Shown here: piece after piece, positions 7,797 to 16,087 of the stretch
How positions within the stretch are numbered: the stretch's first letter is position 1
How the letters are laid out: each line of letters opens with the position of its first letter
Assembly (NCBI RefSeq): GCF_023634765.1
Contig: NZ_JAMLFX010000019.1
Span: forward strand, 24,192-57,052
Length of the DNA: 32,861 bases
Direction: 5' to 3'
Origin: Pseudomonas sp. AKS31
GTDB taxonomy: Bacteria; Pseudomonadota; Gammaproteobacteria; Pseudomonadales; Pseudomonadaceae
Notes under the pieces: generated by a model
What the model was told of the DNA's origin: nothing
The model's input: the letters and a program-made list of their open reading frames with translations, nothing else
Database searches by the model: none
Position numbers and translations under genes: made by a program

Positions 7797-10507
7797 TGCG
7801 CTGCCTCCTGCAGACCGTCGACGGACACGCCGGCGAATGCCGGTGGAATGCCGGCGATGCCCGCAGGCAAGGCCACCAGACCAGCGCCCAGTTCTTCATT
7901 GATGCGCAGCGGCAGACGCAGGGTCTGACCGGCGACGTTCAGGCTCAGCAGGGCACCGTCGTTGACGCCCAGACGATCCGCTTCGGATTTCGCCAGAGCC
8001 ACGTACGGAGCCGGAATGCGCTCTTGCACCGGCGCAGCTTTCGACGAGTTCTCGTCGCTGCCGAACAGGTGGTAGAACGGCACAGCCTGCCAGGTGCCCG
8101 GCGCCGGATTGAATGCACGCGGCGCGGCAGCGAACCAGTTCAGCGAATCGCCGGTGCTTTCGATCAGGCGGGTGCCCGGATCGCCAGCGCGCAGGTGACC
8201 ACCGACTTCGTCCTGGAACTTGTTCCACGCTTGTGGCGAGTTCCAGCCCGGCGACCAGGCGAATGGCACTTGCTGACGCGGTTCAGCCGAACCCGAGTAA
8301 CCTTCCATGGAGAAGGCGAACGCGGTGTCTTTGTCTTGCGGGGTACGCGGTTCGTGAACGCTGATGTCGGCGCGCATCGCGGTGCGACCGGAATAACGCA
8401 GCGGCTCACGCGCCAGTTTCAGACCCTTGATGCGGAATGCGGCCGATGGGGCTGCGTCGACGATGCGCGCCAGTTGCTCGGTGCTCGAAGCCACGGCAGC
8501 GGTGACGTGGTCGAGTTGCGTCCAGTCGATCGGCTGGTTCAGCAGAGTCGAACGCAGGGCGTGCAGCCAGCGCCAGCCTTCGTGAACCAGGATGCTCGCG
8601 TCCATGTATTGCGGGTCGAAAACCTGGAAGAAGCGCTGGGCGCGACCTTCCTGGCTGACCAGCGTACCGTCGCCTTCCGCGAAGCTCGCCGCTGGCAGAA
8701 CCAGGTGCGCGCGGTCGGTGGTGGCAGTCTTCTGATGGTCGGCAACGATCACCACTTGCGCGGCGTTCAGGGCCGCATCGACCTTGGCTTTCGAGGTGCG
8801 GGTGTACAGGTCGTTTTCCAGCACGACGATGGCGTCGGCTTTACCGTCGATGACGGCTTGCAGCGCAGCATCCACCGACTCGCCACCGAGCATGGCCAGG
8901 CCGAGGCTGTTGGCTTCCGGCACGATCAGGCTGATGGAACCGTTCTTCTCGCGCAGCTTCAGGGCCTTGGCGATGTTGGCGGCAGCTTCGATCAAGGCTT
9001 TGGAGCCCAGCGAAGTACCGGCGATGATCAGCGGACGTTTGGCCGCGAGCAGGGCATCAGCAATGCGCTTGGCCAGTTCCAGTGCTTCAGCGTCCAGACC
9101 TTCAACGGCCGGGGCGCTGGCGTCCAGAGCGTGAGCCACGGCGAAACCGATGCGCGCCAGATCGTCCGGAGCTGCGTGCACGCATTCTTCGGCGATGTCG
9201 TCGAGCTTGGTTTCAGCGAGGCTGGCGATGAACAGCGGGTTCAGCGCGTGCTGACCGATGTTCTTCACCGCCGCGTCGAGCCAAGGCTGAACGCGCATGG
9301 CTTCGGCCATGTCTTCAGCTTTGCCTTTGACCGACTGACGCAGGGACAGGGCCATACGCGCAGCAGTCTGGGTCAGGTCTTCACCGAGGACGAAGATCGC
9401 GTCGTGGTCTTCGATGTCGCGCATGTTCGGCACTGGCAGCGGGCTGTCTTTCAGCACTTGCAGGACCAGACGGATGCGCTCCAGTTCGGAGGCTTCGATA
9501 CCCGAGTAGAAATGCTCGGCGCCGACCAGTTCGCGCAACGCGTAGTTGCTTTCGAGGCTGGCACGCGGCGAACCGATACCGACGATGTTGCGCCCGCGCA
9601 GCAGGTCAGCAGCTTTATCCAGCGCGGCGTCGAGGCCCAGCTTGGTGCCGTCGGCCAGCAGCGGCTGACGTGGGCGGTCGGTGCGGTTGACGTAGCCATA
9701 ACCGAAACGGCCACGGTCACACAGGAAGTACTGGTTCACCGAACCGTTGAAACGGTTTTCGATGCGACGCAGTTCGCCGTAACGTTCGCCCGGAGAGATG
9801 TTGCAGCCGCTCGAGCAGCCATGGCAGATGCTCGGCGAGAACTGCATGTCCCACTTGCGGTTGTAGCGCTCGGAGTGAGTCTTGTCGGTGAACACACCGG
9901 TCGGGCAGACCTCGGTGAGGTTGCCGGAGAACTCGCTTTCGAGGGTGCCGTCTTCAACGCGACCGAAGTACACGTTGTCGTGGGCGCCGAACACACCGAG
10001 GTCGGTGCCGCCGGCGTAATCCTTGTAGAAACGCACGCAGCGGTAGCAAGCGATGCAGCGGTTCATTTCGTGGGAAATGAACGGGCCCAGTTGCTGGTTC
10101 TGGTGAGTGCGTTTGGTGAAGCGATAACGGCGCTCGTTGTGGCCGGTCATCACCGTCATGTCTTGCAGGTGGCAGTGACCGCCTTCTTCGCACACAGGGC
10201 AGTCGTGCGGGTGATTGGTCATCAGCCATTCGACAACACTGGCGCGGAACGCCTTGGATTCTTCATCGTCGATGGAGATCCAGGTGTTGTCGGTGGCCGG
10301 GGTCATGCAGGACATGACGATGCGACCACGGGTGTCGTTCTCGTCGGTGTACTGCTTGACCGCGCACTGGCGGCAAGCCCCGACGCTACCAAGCGCGGGG
10401 TGCCAGCAGAAATAAGGGATGTCGAGGCCCAGCGACAGACATGCCTGTAACAGGTTGTCTGCCCCGTCGACTTCGAGCGCTTTGCCGTCTACGTGGATAG
10501 TGGCCAT
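7793..10507 (-). CDS. nuoG: NADH-quinone oxidoreductase subunit G
   Basis: The largest subunit of the NADH-dehydrogenase module, 904 aa. The N-terminal [2Fe-2S] ferredoxin domain uses Cys34, 45, 48, 67. Next comes the His-liganded N5 cluster (His99, Cys103, 106, 112) and a second [4Fe-4S] site (Cys151, 154, 157, 201). The extra N7 cluster motif found in only some bacteria is present (CHGCSSGCN, Cys228, 231, 235, plus Cys263). The rest is a molybdopterin-oxidoreductase-like fold without a recognisable cofactor role. A 136-base gap containing hairpins separates it from nuoF, the largest internal gap of the operon. Confidence 0.97.
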   Translation of the reverse strand: MATIHVDGKALEVDGADNLLQACLSLGLDIPYFCWHPALGSVGACRQCAVKQYTDENDTRGRIVMSCMTPATDNTWISIDDEESKAFRASVVEWLMTNHPHDCPVCEEGGHCHLQDMTVMTGHNERRYRFTKRTHQNQQLGPFISHEMNRCIACYRCVRFYKDYAGGTDLGVFGAHDNVYFGRVEDGTLESEFSGNLTEVCPTGVFTDKTHSERYNRKWDMQFSPSICHGCSSGCNISPGERYGELRRIENRFNGSVNQYFLCDRGRFGYGYVNRTDRPRQPLLADGTKLGLDAALDKAADLLRGRNIVGIGSPRASLESNYALRELVGAEHFYSGIEASELERIRLVLQVLKDSPLPVPNMRDIEDHDAIFVLGEDLTQTAARMALSLRQSVKGKAEDMAEAMRVQPWLDAAVKNIGQHALNPLFIASLAETKLDDIAEECVHAAPDDLARIGFAVAHALDASAPAVEGLDAEALELAKRIADALLAAKRPLIIAGTSLGSKALIEAAANIAKALKLREKNGSISLIVPEANSLGLAMLGGESVDAALQAVIDGKADAIVVLENDLYTRTSKAKVDAALNAAQVVIVADHQKTATTDRAHLVLPAASFAEGDGTLVSQEGRAQRFFQVFDPQYMDASILVHEGWRWLHALRSTLLNQPIDWTQLDHVTAAVASSTEQLARIVDAAPSAAFRIKGLKLAREPLRYSGRTAMRADISVHEPRTPQDKDTAFAFSMEGYSGSAEPRQQVPFAWSPGWNSPQAWNKFQDEVGGHLRAGDPGTRLIESTGDSLNWFAAAPRAFNPAPGTWQAVPFYHLFGSDENSSKAAPVQERIPAPYVALAKSEADRLGVNDGALLSLNVAGQTLRLPLRINEELGAGLVALPAGIAGIPPAFAGVSVDGLQEAAQ

Positions 10508-10565
10508 GGTTCAAAGGTCTTCGTTGGCCCGGTGTCAGCGGGCGTGGCTAATGGAATCTTGTTAT

Positions 10566-10637
10566 CCGTCCGAATCCAGTCAGCCCCGAAAGGCGTCATC
10601 GGACGAAAGGCGAAGGGCACGGACCCTTCGCCTTTTT
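10566..10637. terminator. Tandem hairpins in the nuoF-nuoG gap (possible attenuator)
   Basis: A 9-bp perfect stem GGCGAAGGG / CCCTTCGCC with a 6-base loop lies at 10609-10632, immediately after the nuoF stop. A second pair, CGTCCGA (10567-10573) and TCGGACG (10599-10605), can close around the next 25 bases. In the operon's direction the main stem is followed only by TTTCG, so it would be a weak terminator. On the plus strand it is followed by TTTTT. The element could trim nuo mRNA, stop antisense transcription, or protect a 3' end. Function is inferred. Confidence 0.55.
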
Positions 10638-10643
10638 AAGCGT

Positions 10644-11999
10644 TTACGCGCCGATTACGATCGGCCTTGCCAGAGGCGGGACGGCGGCGCTGACTGGCGC
10701 GATACCGGCTTCGAACTCTGGACGGAAGTATTTGATGGCACTGCCCAACGGTTCCACGGCACCCGGTGCGTGAGCACAGAAGGTCTTGCCCGGGCCGAGG
10801 AAGTTGACCAGACCCAGCAAGGTCTCGATGTCGCCTGGCTGACCACGGCCTTGTTCGATGGCCATCAAGAGCTTGACGCTCCATGGCAAGCCATCGCGGC
10901 ACGGGGTGCAGAAACCGCACGACTCGCGCGCGAAGAACTGCTCCATGTTGCGCAGCAAGGAGACCATGTTGACGCTGTCGTCCACCGCCATGGCCAGGCC
11001 GGTACCCATACGGGTGCCCACTTTGGCGATGCCGCCGGCGTACATTTGTGCGTCGAGGTGTTCTGGCAGGAGGAAACCGGTACCGGCGCCACCTGGCTGC
11101 CAGGCCTTGAGTTTGAAACCGTCGCGCATGCCGCCGGCGTAGTCTTCGAACAACTCGCGACCGGTGACGCCGAATGGCAGTTCCCACAGACCCGGGTTTT
11201 TCACTTTGCCGGAGAAGCCCATGAGCTTGGTGCCCATGTCTTCGCTGCCTTCGCGGGCCAACGATTTGTACCAGTCAACGCCGTCGGCAATGATCGCCGG
11301 CACGTTGCACAGGGTTTCGACGTTGTTCACGCAGGTCGGCTTGCCCCACACGCCAACGGCGGCAGGGAAGGGCGGCTTGGAGCGCGGGTTGGCGCGGCGG
11401 CCTTCGAGGGAGTTGATCAGCGCGGTTTCTTCACCGCAGATGTAACGCCCGGCGCCGGTGTGGACGAACAGCTCGAAATCGAAGCCGCTGCCCAGAATGT
11501 TTTTACCCAAAAGGCCCGCAGCCTTGGCTTCTTCCACAGCACGGTTGAGGTGCTTGGCGGCGGTGGTGTATTCGCCACGCAGGAAGATGTAGCCACGGTA
11601 GGTTTTCAGCGCGCGGGCACTGATCAGCATGCCTTCGATCAGCAGATGGGGCAGTTGCTCCATCAGCATGCGGTCTTTCCAGGTGTTCGGCTCCATTTCA
11701 TCCGCGTTGCACAGCAGGTAGCGGATGTTGATGGATTCGTCCTTGGGCATCAGGCCCCACTTCACGCCAGTGGGGAAGCCTGCACCGCCGCGACCTTTGA
11801 GGCCGGCGTCCTTCACGGTCTGGACGATGGCGTCCTGATCCATGTCGGCGAAGGCTTTGCGCGCAGCAGCGTAACCGTTCTTGGCCTGGTATTCGTCGAG
11901 CCACACGGCTTCGCCGTCGTCACGCAGACGCCAGGTCAGCGGGTGAGTCTCGGCCGAACGCTGAATGCGGTTGGCAGGACCGAAAGATGTCAGGGTCAT
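10644..11999 (-). CDS. nuoF: NADH-quinone oxidoreductase subunit F
   Basis: The NADH-oxidising subunit of complex I, 451 aa, carrying FMN and [4Fe-4S] cluster N3. The glycine-rich nucleotide-binding stretch GRGGAGFPTG is at 69-78. The acidic NADH/FMN loop (CNADEMEPNTWKDR) starts at 97. The cluster ligands are Cys361, 364, 367 (ESCGFCTPCRDG) and Cys408. The ATG overlaps the nuoE stop by 4 bases. Cytoplasmic tip of the peripheral arm. Confidence 0.98.
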   Translation of the reverse strand: MTLTSFGPANRIQRSAETHPLTWRLRDDGEAVWLDEYQAKNGYAAARKAFADMDQDAIVQTVKDAGLKGRGGAGFPTGVKWGLMPKDESINIRYLLCNADEMEPNTWKDRMLMEQLPHLLIEGMLISARALKTYRGYIFLRGEYTTAAKHLNRAVEEAKAAGLLGKNILGSGFDFELFVHTGAGRYICGEETALINSLEGRRANPRSKPPFPAAVGVWGKPTCVNNVETLCNVPAIIADGVDWYKSLAREGSEDMGTKLMGFSGKVKNPGLWELPFGVTGRELFEDYAGGMRDGFKLKAWQPGGAGTGFLLPEHLDAQMYAGGIAKVGTRMGTGLAMAVDDSVNMVSLLRNMEQFFARESCGFCTPCRDGLPWSVKLLMAIEQGRGQPGDIETLLGLVNFLGPGKTFCAHAPGAVEPLGSAIKYFRPEFEAGIAPVSAAVPPLARPIVIGA

Positions 12000-12493
12000 A
12001 CGTAGCCCTCGAGCAGTTTAGCCACGCCAGCAGGCTGTACGTCGCCAAAGGTGTCGTCGTCGATCATCAGCGCCGGTGCCTTGTCGCAGTTGCCGAGGCA
12101 GCAGACAGGCAGCAGGGTGAAACGACCGTCGGCGGTGGTCTGACCCAGGCCGATGCCCAGATTGTTCTGGATTTCGCTGACCACCGACTCGTGGCCACCG
12201 ATGTAGCAGACCATGCTGTCGCAGACGCGAATGATGTGACGGCCGACCGGCTGACGGAAGATCTGGCTGTAGAACGTCGCCACACCTTCAACGTCGCTGG
12301 CCGGGATGCCGAGGATCTCGCCGATCGCGTACAAGGCGCCATCCGGCACCCAGCCGCGTTCTTTCTGAACGATCTTCAGGGCTTCGATCGACGCCGCGCG
12401 CGGGTCTTCGTAGTGATGCAACTCGTGCTCGATGGCCGAGCGCTCGGTTTCACTCAGGGTGAAACGGTCTGTCTGGATAAGCGTGCTGTTCAT
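11996..12493 (-). CDS. nuoE: NADH-quinone oxidoreductase subunit E
   Basis: A 165-aa thioredoxin-fold subunit with the off-pathway [2Fe-2S] cluster N1a. The four ligands are in the family spacing: Cys91 and Cys96 (CDSMVCYIGG), then Cys132 and Cys136 (CCLGNCDKAP). It lies 2 bases after nuoCD and overlaps nuoF. With NuoF and NuoG it makes up the NADH-dehydrogenase module. Confidence 0.98.
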   Translation of the reverse strand: MNSTLIQTDRFTLSETERSAIEHELHHYEDPRAASIEALKIVQKERGWVPDGALYAIGEILGIPASDVEGVATFYSQIFRQPVGRHIIRVCDSMVCYIGGHESVVSEIQNNLGIGLGQTTADGRFTLLPVCCLGNCDKAPALMIDDDTFGDVQPAGVAKLLEGYV

Positions 12494-12495
12494 GC

Positions 12496-14280
12496 TTAGC
12501 GGTCCACGTCGGCCATAACGAAGTCGATACTACCCAGGTACGCAATCAAGTCCGCGACCATGCTGCCTTTGATCACCGAAGGGATCTGTTGCAGGTGCGG
12601 GAAGCTCGGAGTACGGATCCGGGTACGGTAGCTCATGGTGCCGCCGTCGCTCGTCAGGTAATAACTGTTGATGCCCTTGGTCGCTTCGATCATCTGGAAG
12701 GATTCGTTGGCCGGCATGACCGGGCCCCACGAAACTTGCAGGAAGTGCGTGATCAGGGTTTCGATGTGCTGCAGCGTGCGCTCTTTTGGCGGCGGCGTGG
12801 TCAGCGGGTGATCCGCCTTGTACGGGCCTTCCGGCATGTTGCGCATGCACTGGTCGATGATCTTGATGCTCTGGCGCATCTCTTCGACGCGAACCATGCA
12901 GCGGTCGTAGGCATCGCCGTTGGCGGCCAGCGGTACTTCGAATTCGAAGTTCTCGTAGCCGGAGTACGGACGCGCTTTACGCAGGTCGAAATCGCAACCG
13001 GTCGAACGCAGGCCGGCACCGGTGACACCCCATTCCAGGGCTTCTTTGGTGTTGTACTGGGCGACGCCGATGGTACGACCCTTGAGGATGCTGTTCTGCA
13101 GGGCAGCCTTGGTGTATTCGTCGAGGCGTTTTGGCAGCCATTCAACGAAGTCTTTCACCAGTTTTTCCCAGCCGCGCGGCAGGTCGTGGGCGACGCCACC
13201 GATGCGGTACCAGGCCGGGTGCAGACGGAAACCGGTAATGGCTTCGATCACCGTGTACGCCTTCTGGCGGTCGGTGAAGGTGAAGAACACCGGAGTCATC
13301 GCACCAACGTCCTGGATGTAAGTCCCCAGGAACAGCAGGTGGCTGGTGATCCGGAAGAACTCGGCCATCATGATGCGGATAACGTCGACCTTCTCCGGCA
13401 CCTTGATACCGGCCAGCTTCTCGACCGAGAGCACGTACGGCAGGTTGTTCATCACGCCGCCGAGGTAATCGATACGGTCGGTGTACGGGATGAAACTGTG
13501 CCACGACTGACGTTCGGCCATCTTCTCGGCACCACGGTGGTGGTAACCGATGTCCGGCACGCAGTCGACGATCTCTTCACCGTCCAGCTGCAGAATGATG
13601 CGGAAGGCACCGTGCGCGGAAGGGTGGTTCGGGCCGAGGTTGAGGAACATGTAGTCCTCGTTGGCACCGGAACGCTTCATGCCCCAGTCTTCAGGACGGA
13701 AGCGCGCGGCTTCTTCTTCAAGCTTCTGCTTGGCGAGGTTGAGGCTGAACGGATCGAATTCGGTGGCGCGCGCCGGGAAGTCCTTGCGCAGCGGGTGACC
13801 TTCCCAGGTCGGCGGCATCATGATGCGCGACAGGTGCGGGTGGCCTTTGAAGTCGATGCCGTACATGTCCCAGACTTCACGCTCGTACCAGTTGGCGTTC
13901 GGCCAGATGCTGGTGACGGTCGGCAAGCTCAGGTCGCTTTCGGACAAGGCGACTTTGATCATCACGTCACTATTACGCTCAAGCGACATGAGGTGATAGA
14001 ACACGGTGAACTCGGCGTCCGATGGCAGCCCTTGACGCTTGGTGCGCAGACGCTCGTCCACGCCGTGCAGGTCATAGAGCATGACGTACGGCTTGGGCAG
14101 GTTGCGCAGGAAAGTCAGGACTTCAACGAGCCTGGCGCGCGCGACCCACAGTACCGGCATGCCGGTGCGGGTCGACTGAGCGGTGAACGCCTCGGCGCCA
14201 AAACGGTTGTTCAATTCGACGACCACATCCTGGTCGTCTGCCTTATAAGGCGGGATGTACAGAGCGCTGCCTGTAGTCAT
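12496..14280 (-). CDS. nuoCD: NADH-quinone oxidoreductase fused subunit C/D
   Basis: A fusion of the 30-kDa and 49-kDa-type subunits, 594 aa, as in enterobacteria and other pseudomonads. The NuoC part (to about residue 185) shows the signature WYEREVWDMYGIDFKGHPHL at 131-150 and GHPLRKDFP. The NuoD part begins near residue 200 with LGPNHPSAHG (215-224) and contains IGYHHRGAEKMAE. Together with NuoB it forms the quinone site. The ATG at 14280 (MTTGSALYIPPYK) is preferred; a TTG at 14304 would add 8 residues but has no better ribosome site. The 74-base gap to nuoB shows no clear signal. Confidence 0.97.
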   Translation of the reverse strand: MTTGSALYIPPYKADDQDVVVELNNRFGAEAFTAQSTRTGMPVLWVARARLVEVLTFLRNLPKPYVMLYDLHGVDERLRTKRQGLPSDAEFTVFYHLMSLERNSDVMIKVALSESDLSLPTVTSIWPNANWYEREVWDMYGIDFKGHPHLSRIMMPPTWEGHPLRKDFPARATEFDPFSLNLAKQKLEEEAARFRPEDWGMKRSGANEDYMFLNLGPNHPSAHGAFRIILQLDGEEIVDCVPDIGYHHRGAEKMAERQSWHSFIPYTDRIDYLGGVMNNLPYVLSVEKLAGIKVPEKVDVIRIMMAEFFRITSHLLFLGTYIQDVGAMTPVFFTFTDRQKAYTVIEAITGFRLHPAWYRIGGVAHDLPRGWEKLVKDFVEWLPKRLDEYTKAALQNSILKGRTIGVAQYNTKEALEWGVTGAGLRSTGCDFDLRKARPYSGYENFEFEVPLAANGDAYDRCMVRVEEMRQSIKIIDQCMRNMPEGPYKADHPLTTPPPKERTLQHIETLITHFLQVSWGPVMPANESFQMIEATKGINSYYLTSDGGTMSYRTRIRTPSFPHLQQIPSVIKGSMVADLIAYLGSIDFVMADVDR

Positions 14281-14354
14281 GGTTATTTTTTCGCTTTCGG
14301 TCAACGTAAAGAATGAAGCCAGCTTCTCGTTTCTTTTGTAAGAACAGATCTGGA

Positions 14355-15029
14355 TCAGACTTCGTCAGGGCTGCGCAGGTTGGTGACTGCGATTCGCTGT
14401 TCGCGGCGCTGTTCCTTCTGCGAAGGCATGTCGGCGCGATAAACGCCTTGATCACCAACGACCCAGGAAAGCGGACGACGCTCCTGTCCAATCGATTCCT
14501 GCAGCAGCATCAAGCCTTGCAGAAATGCTTCTGGACGGGGTGGGCAGCCAGGTACGTAGACGTCCACGGGCAGGAACTTGTCCACCCCTTGAACCACGGA
14601 GTAGATGTCGTACATGCCGCCGGAGTTGGCGCACGAACCCATGGAGATAACCCATTTCGGCTCGAGCATTTGCTCGTAGAGACGCTGGATGATCGGCGCC
14701 ATCTTGATGAAGCAGGTACCGGCGATAACCATGAAGTCGGCCTGACGCGGCGATGCCCGGATCACTTCGGCGCCAAAGCGCGCGATGTCGTGGGGCGCCG
14801 TGAAGGCGGTGGTCATTTCCACGTAGCAGCACGACAGGCCGAAGTTGTACGGCCACAGGGAGTTCTTACGTCCCCAGTTGACCGCGCCACTCAGCACGTC
14901 TTCCAGCTTGCCCATGAAAATGTTTTTGTGAACTTGATCTTCTAACGGATCGGAAACGGTTTCCCGTTCGCCAATCGGATATTGCTCGTTAGGAGCATCG
15001 GGGTCGATCCTGGTGAGATTGTATTGCAT
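14355..15029 (-). CDS. nuoB: NADH-quinone oxidoreductase subunit B
   Basis: The subunit holding the terminal [4Fe-4S] cluster N2, which reduces ubiquinone; 224 aa. The ligands are the tandem cysteines Cys67-Cys68 (FGLSCCYVEM), Cys133 (GSCANSGG) and Cys162 (PGCPPRPEA), all in the expected spacing. The ATG at 15029 (MQYNLTRIDPD) has GAGG at a normal distance and lies 10 bases after nuoA. A TTG two codons upstream is unlikely to be used. Confidence 0.98.
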   Translation of the reverse strand: MQYNLTRIDPDAPNEQYPIGERETVSDPLEDQVHKNIFMGKLEDVLSGAVNWGRKNSLWPYNFGLSCCYVEMTTAFTAPHDIARFGAEVIRASPRQADFMVIAGTCFIKMAPIIQRLYEQMLEPKWVISMGSCANSGGMYDIYSVVQGVDKFLPVDVYVPGCPPRPEAFLQGLMLLQESIGQERRPLSWVVGDQGVYRADMPSQKEQRREQRIAVTNLRSPDEV

Positions 15030-15039
15030 TGCCAAAGCC

Positions 15040-15453
15040 TCATTGTTTCAGCTTCGCCTGCCGCTTGCGACGAGCTTCCGGAGCCCAGTCAAGGGCGCCC
15101 ACTCGGAACAGGTAGACAAGACCTGCCAACAGAATTGCTATGAAAACGAGAGCTTCGACGAATCCGGTCCAGCCGCTTTCGCGGACGGACACAGACCATG
15201 CAAAGAGAAAGAGGGCTTCGATATCGAAGATCACGAAGAGCATCGCGACCAGATAGAATTTGGCTGAGAGCCGCAAGCGGGCGCCACCGGTAGGTAGCAT
15301 GCCCGACTCGAACGGTTCGTTTTTGCTGCGGCCCCAGGCTTTTGACCCAAGGAGGCTGGAGACGCCAAGCATGAAGGCACACAGGCCGACGACACCCAGA
15401 AGGAAAATGGCAAAGCCCCAGTTGTGGGCCATGAGTCCTGTCGCTTCGGGCAT
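15040..15453 (-). CDS. nuoA: NADH-quinone oxidoreductase subunit A
   Basis: First gene of the complex I operon, a 137-aa subunit with three helices. The conserved loop that occludes the quinone channel reads KNEPFESGMLP. The second helix region YLVAMLFVIFDIEALFLFAW carries its typical acidic residues. The start at 15453 (MPEATGLMAHNW) has AAGGA about 10 bases upstream. An internal ATG at 15432 is a weaker alternative. The longer upstream open frame is just read-through of the leader. Confidence 0.97.
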   Translation of the reverse strand: MPEATGLMAHNWGFAIFLLGVVGLCAFMLGVSSLLGSKAWGRSKNEPFESGMLPTGGARLRLSAKFYLVAMLFVIFDIEALFLFAWSVSVRESGWTGFVEALVFIAILLAGLVYLFRVGALDWAPEARRKRQAKLKQ

Positions 15454-15540
15454 GCTGGTAATCCTTAACAGAGAGCAAAGGTCTCTGAGCTTGATAAAGA
15501 AATAGGCAGTGACGATATGTCGCAGCAATCAATCGCGCTG

Positions 15541-15569
15541 ATTTTATGGCTAAACACCCTGCAAGTAAA
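15541..15569 (-). promoter_or_regulatory. Candidate sigma70 promoter for the nuo operon
   Basis: On the minus strand TTTACT (-35, 15564-15569) and TAAAAT (-10, 15541-15546) are 17 bases apart in an AT-rich stretch. This would start transcription about 80 bases before the nuoA ATG. The -10 matches 5 of 6 and the -35 4 of 6 consensus positions. It is the best match I found by eye; additional upstream promoters are possible. Confidence 0.45.
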
Positions 15570-15707
15570 ATTCCTATAGCGAAATTATTTATTGGAATAA
15601 GGACATAGCGCATCTCCAGTGCCCTGAAGCCCATGCGTTGCGGGCATTAGGCGGGTTTATGCAAATAATGTTTTGTAGAGAATGTAACGAACATAGTTGC
15701 GGCTAAA

Positions 15708-15722
15708 TGATAATTGATATCG
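15708..15722. promoter_or_regulatory. Weak Fur-box-like site upstream of nuoA
   Basis: TGATAATTGATATCG matches the first half of the 7-1-7 Fur model (TGATAAT-n-ATTATCA) perfectly, and the second half at four of seven positions. It is about 160 bases upstream of the candidate -10. AT-rich chance matches are common, so this is tentative. Confidence 0.2.
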
Positions 15723-15773
15723 TTTGAGGGGGTTTTGTAACTGTTTATCGGGATGTCAGTCGGGAAGTTGTCT

Positions 15774-15795
15774 TACTTGCACGTTACTGCAAGTA
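15774..15795. promoter_or_regulatory. Perfect 8-bp-arm palindrome between nuoA and aceA
   Basis: TACTTGCA and TGCAAGTA are separated by CGTTAC. No T-run follows on either strand, so it looks more like an operator or small hairpin than a terminator. It lies upstream of the AT-rich nuo promoter region. I do not recognise a regulator for it. Confidence 0.35.
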
Positions 15796-15872
15796 GCGAC
15801 GGCGCCCGTTTTAGCGGATTTTTCTGACGGTTGTACCGCTCTGGATCAATGTTTTCTCCGAACGACACCGAT

Positions 15873-15970
15873 CCCTGTAGGAGCTGCCGAAGGCTGCGAT
15901 CTTTTGATCCTGCTTTTGATTCTGAAAAAACAAAGTCAAAAGATCGCAGCCTTCGGCAGCTCCTACAGGG
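15873..15970. repeat. REP pair (REPIN-like) between nuoA and aceA
   Basis: Inverted arms CCTGTAGGAGCTGCCGAAGG... (from 15874) and ...GCAGCCTTCGGCAGCTCCTA (to 15965) extend into TGCGATCTTTTGA / TCAAAAGATCGCA. An AT-rich centre of about 25 bases lies between them. The arms are the same family as the pair at 364-447, so one copy lies beyond each end of the nuo operon. Confidence 0.85.
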
Positions 15971-15989
15971 GAGGGTATGTTTCCGGGCG

Positions 15990-16025
15990 CAAAAAAAACG
16001 CCCCGAACCAGTCGGGGCGTCAGTT
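15990..16025 (-). terminator. Terminator of aceA
   Basis: On the minus strand ACGCCCCG / CGGGGCGT with a 7-base loop is followed by a run of seven to eight T residues. It begins about 65 bases after the aceA stop. Strong intrinsic terminator. Confidence 0.92.
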
Positions 16026-16087
16026 TTGCGACTCTGCGGTTAGCTTTCTATACGATCCGCAAAGGCCGTTTGCTCAGCGAAGCCGAA

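Noticed and set aside
7796..10450. An 884-aa plus-strand ORF opposite nuoG
   Set aside because: Antisense shadow of nuoG; the minus-strand frame has all cluster ligands, and the plus-strand translation has no recognisable feature.
12589..14316. A 575-aa plus-strand ORF opposite nuoCD
   Set aside because: Antisense shadow of a clear complex I subunit gene.
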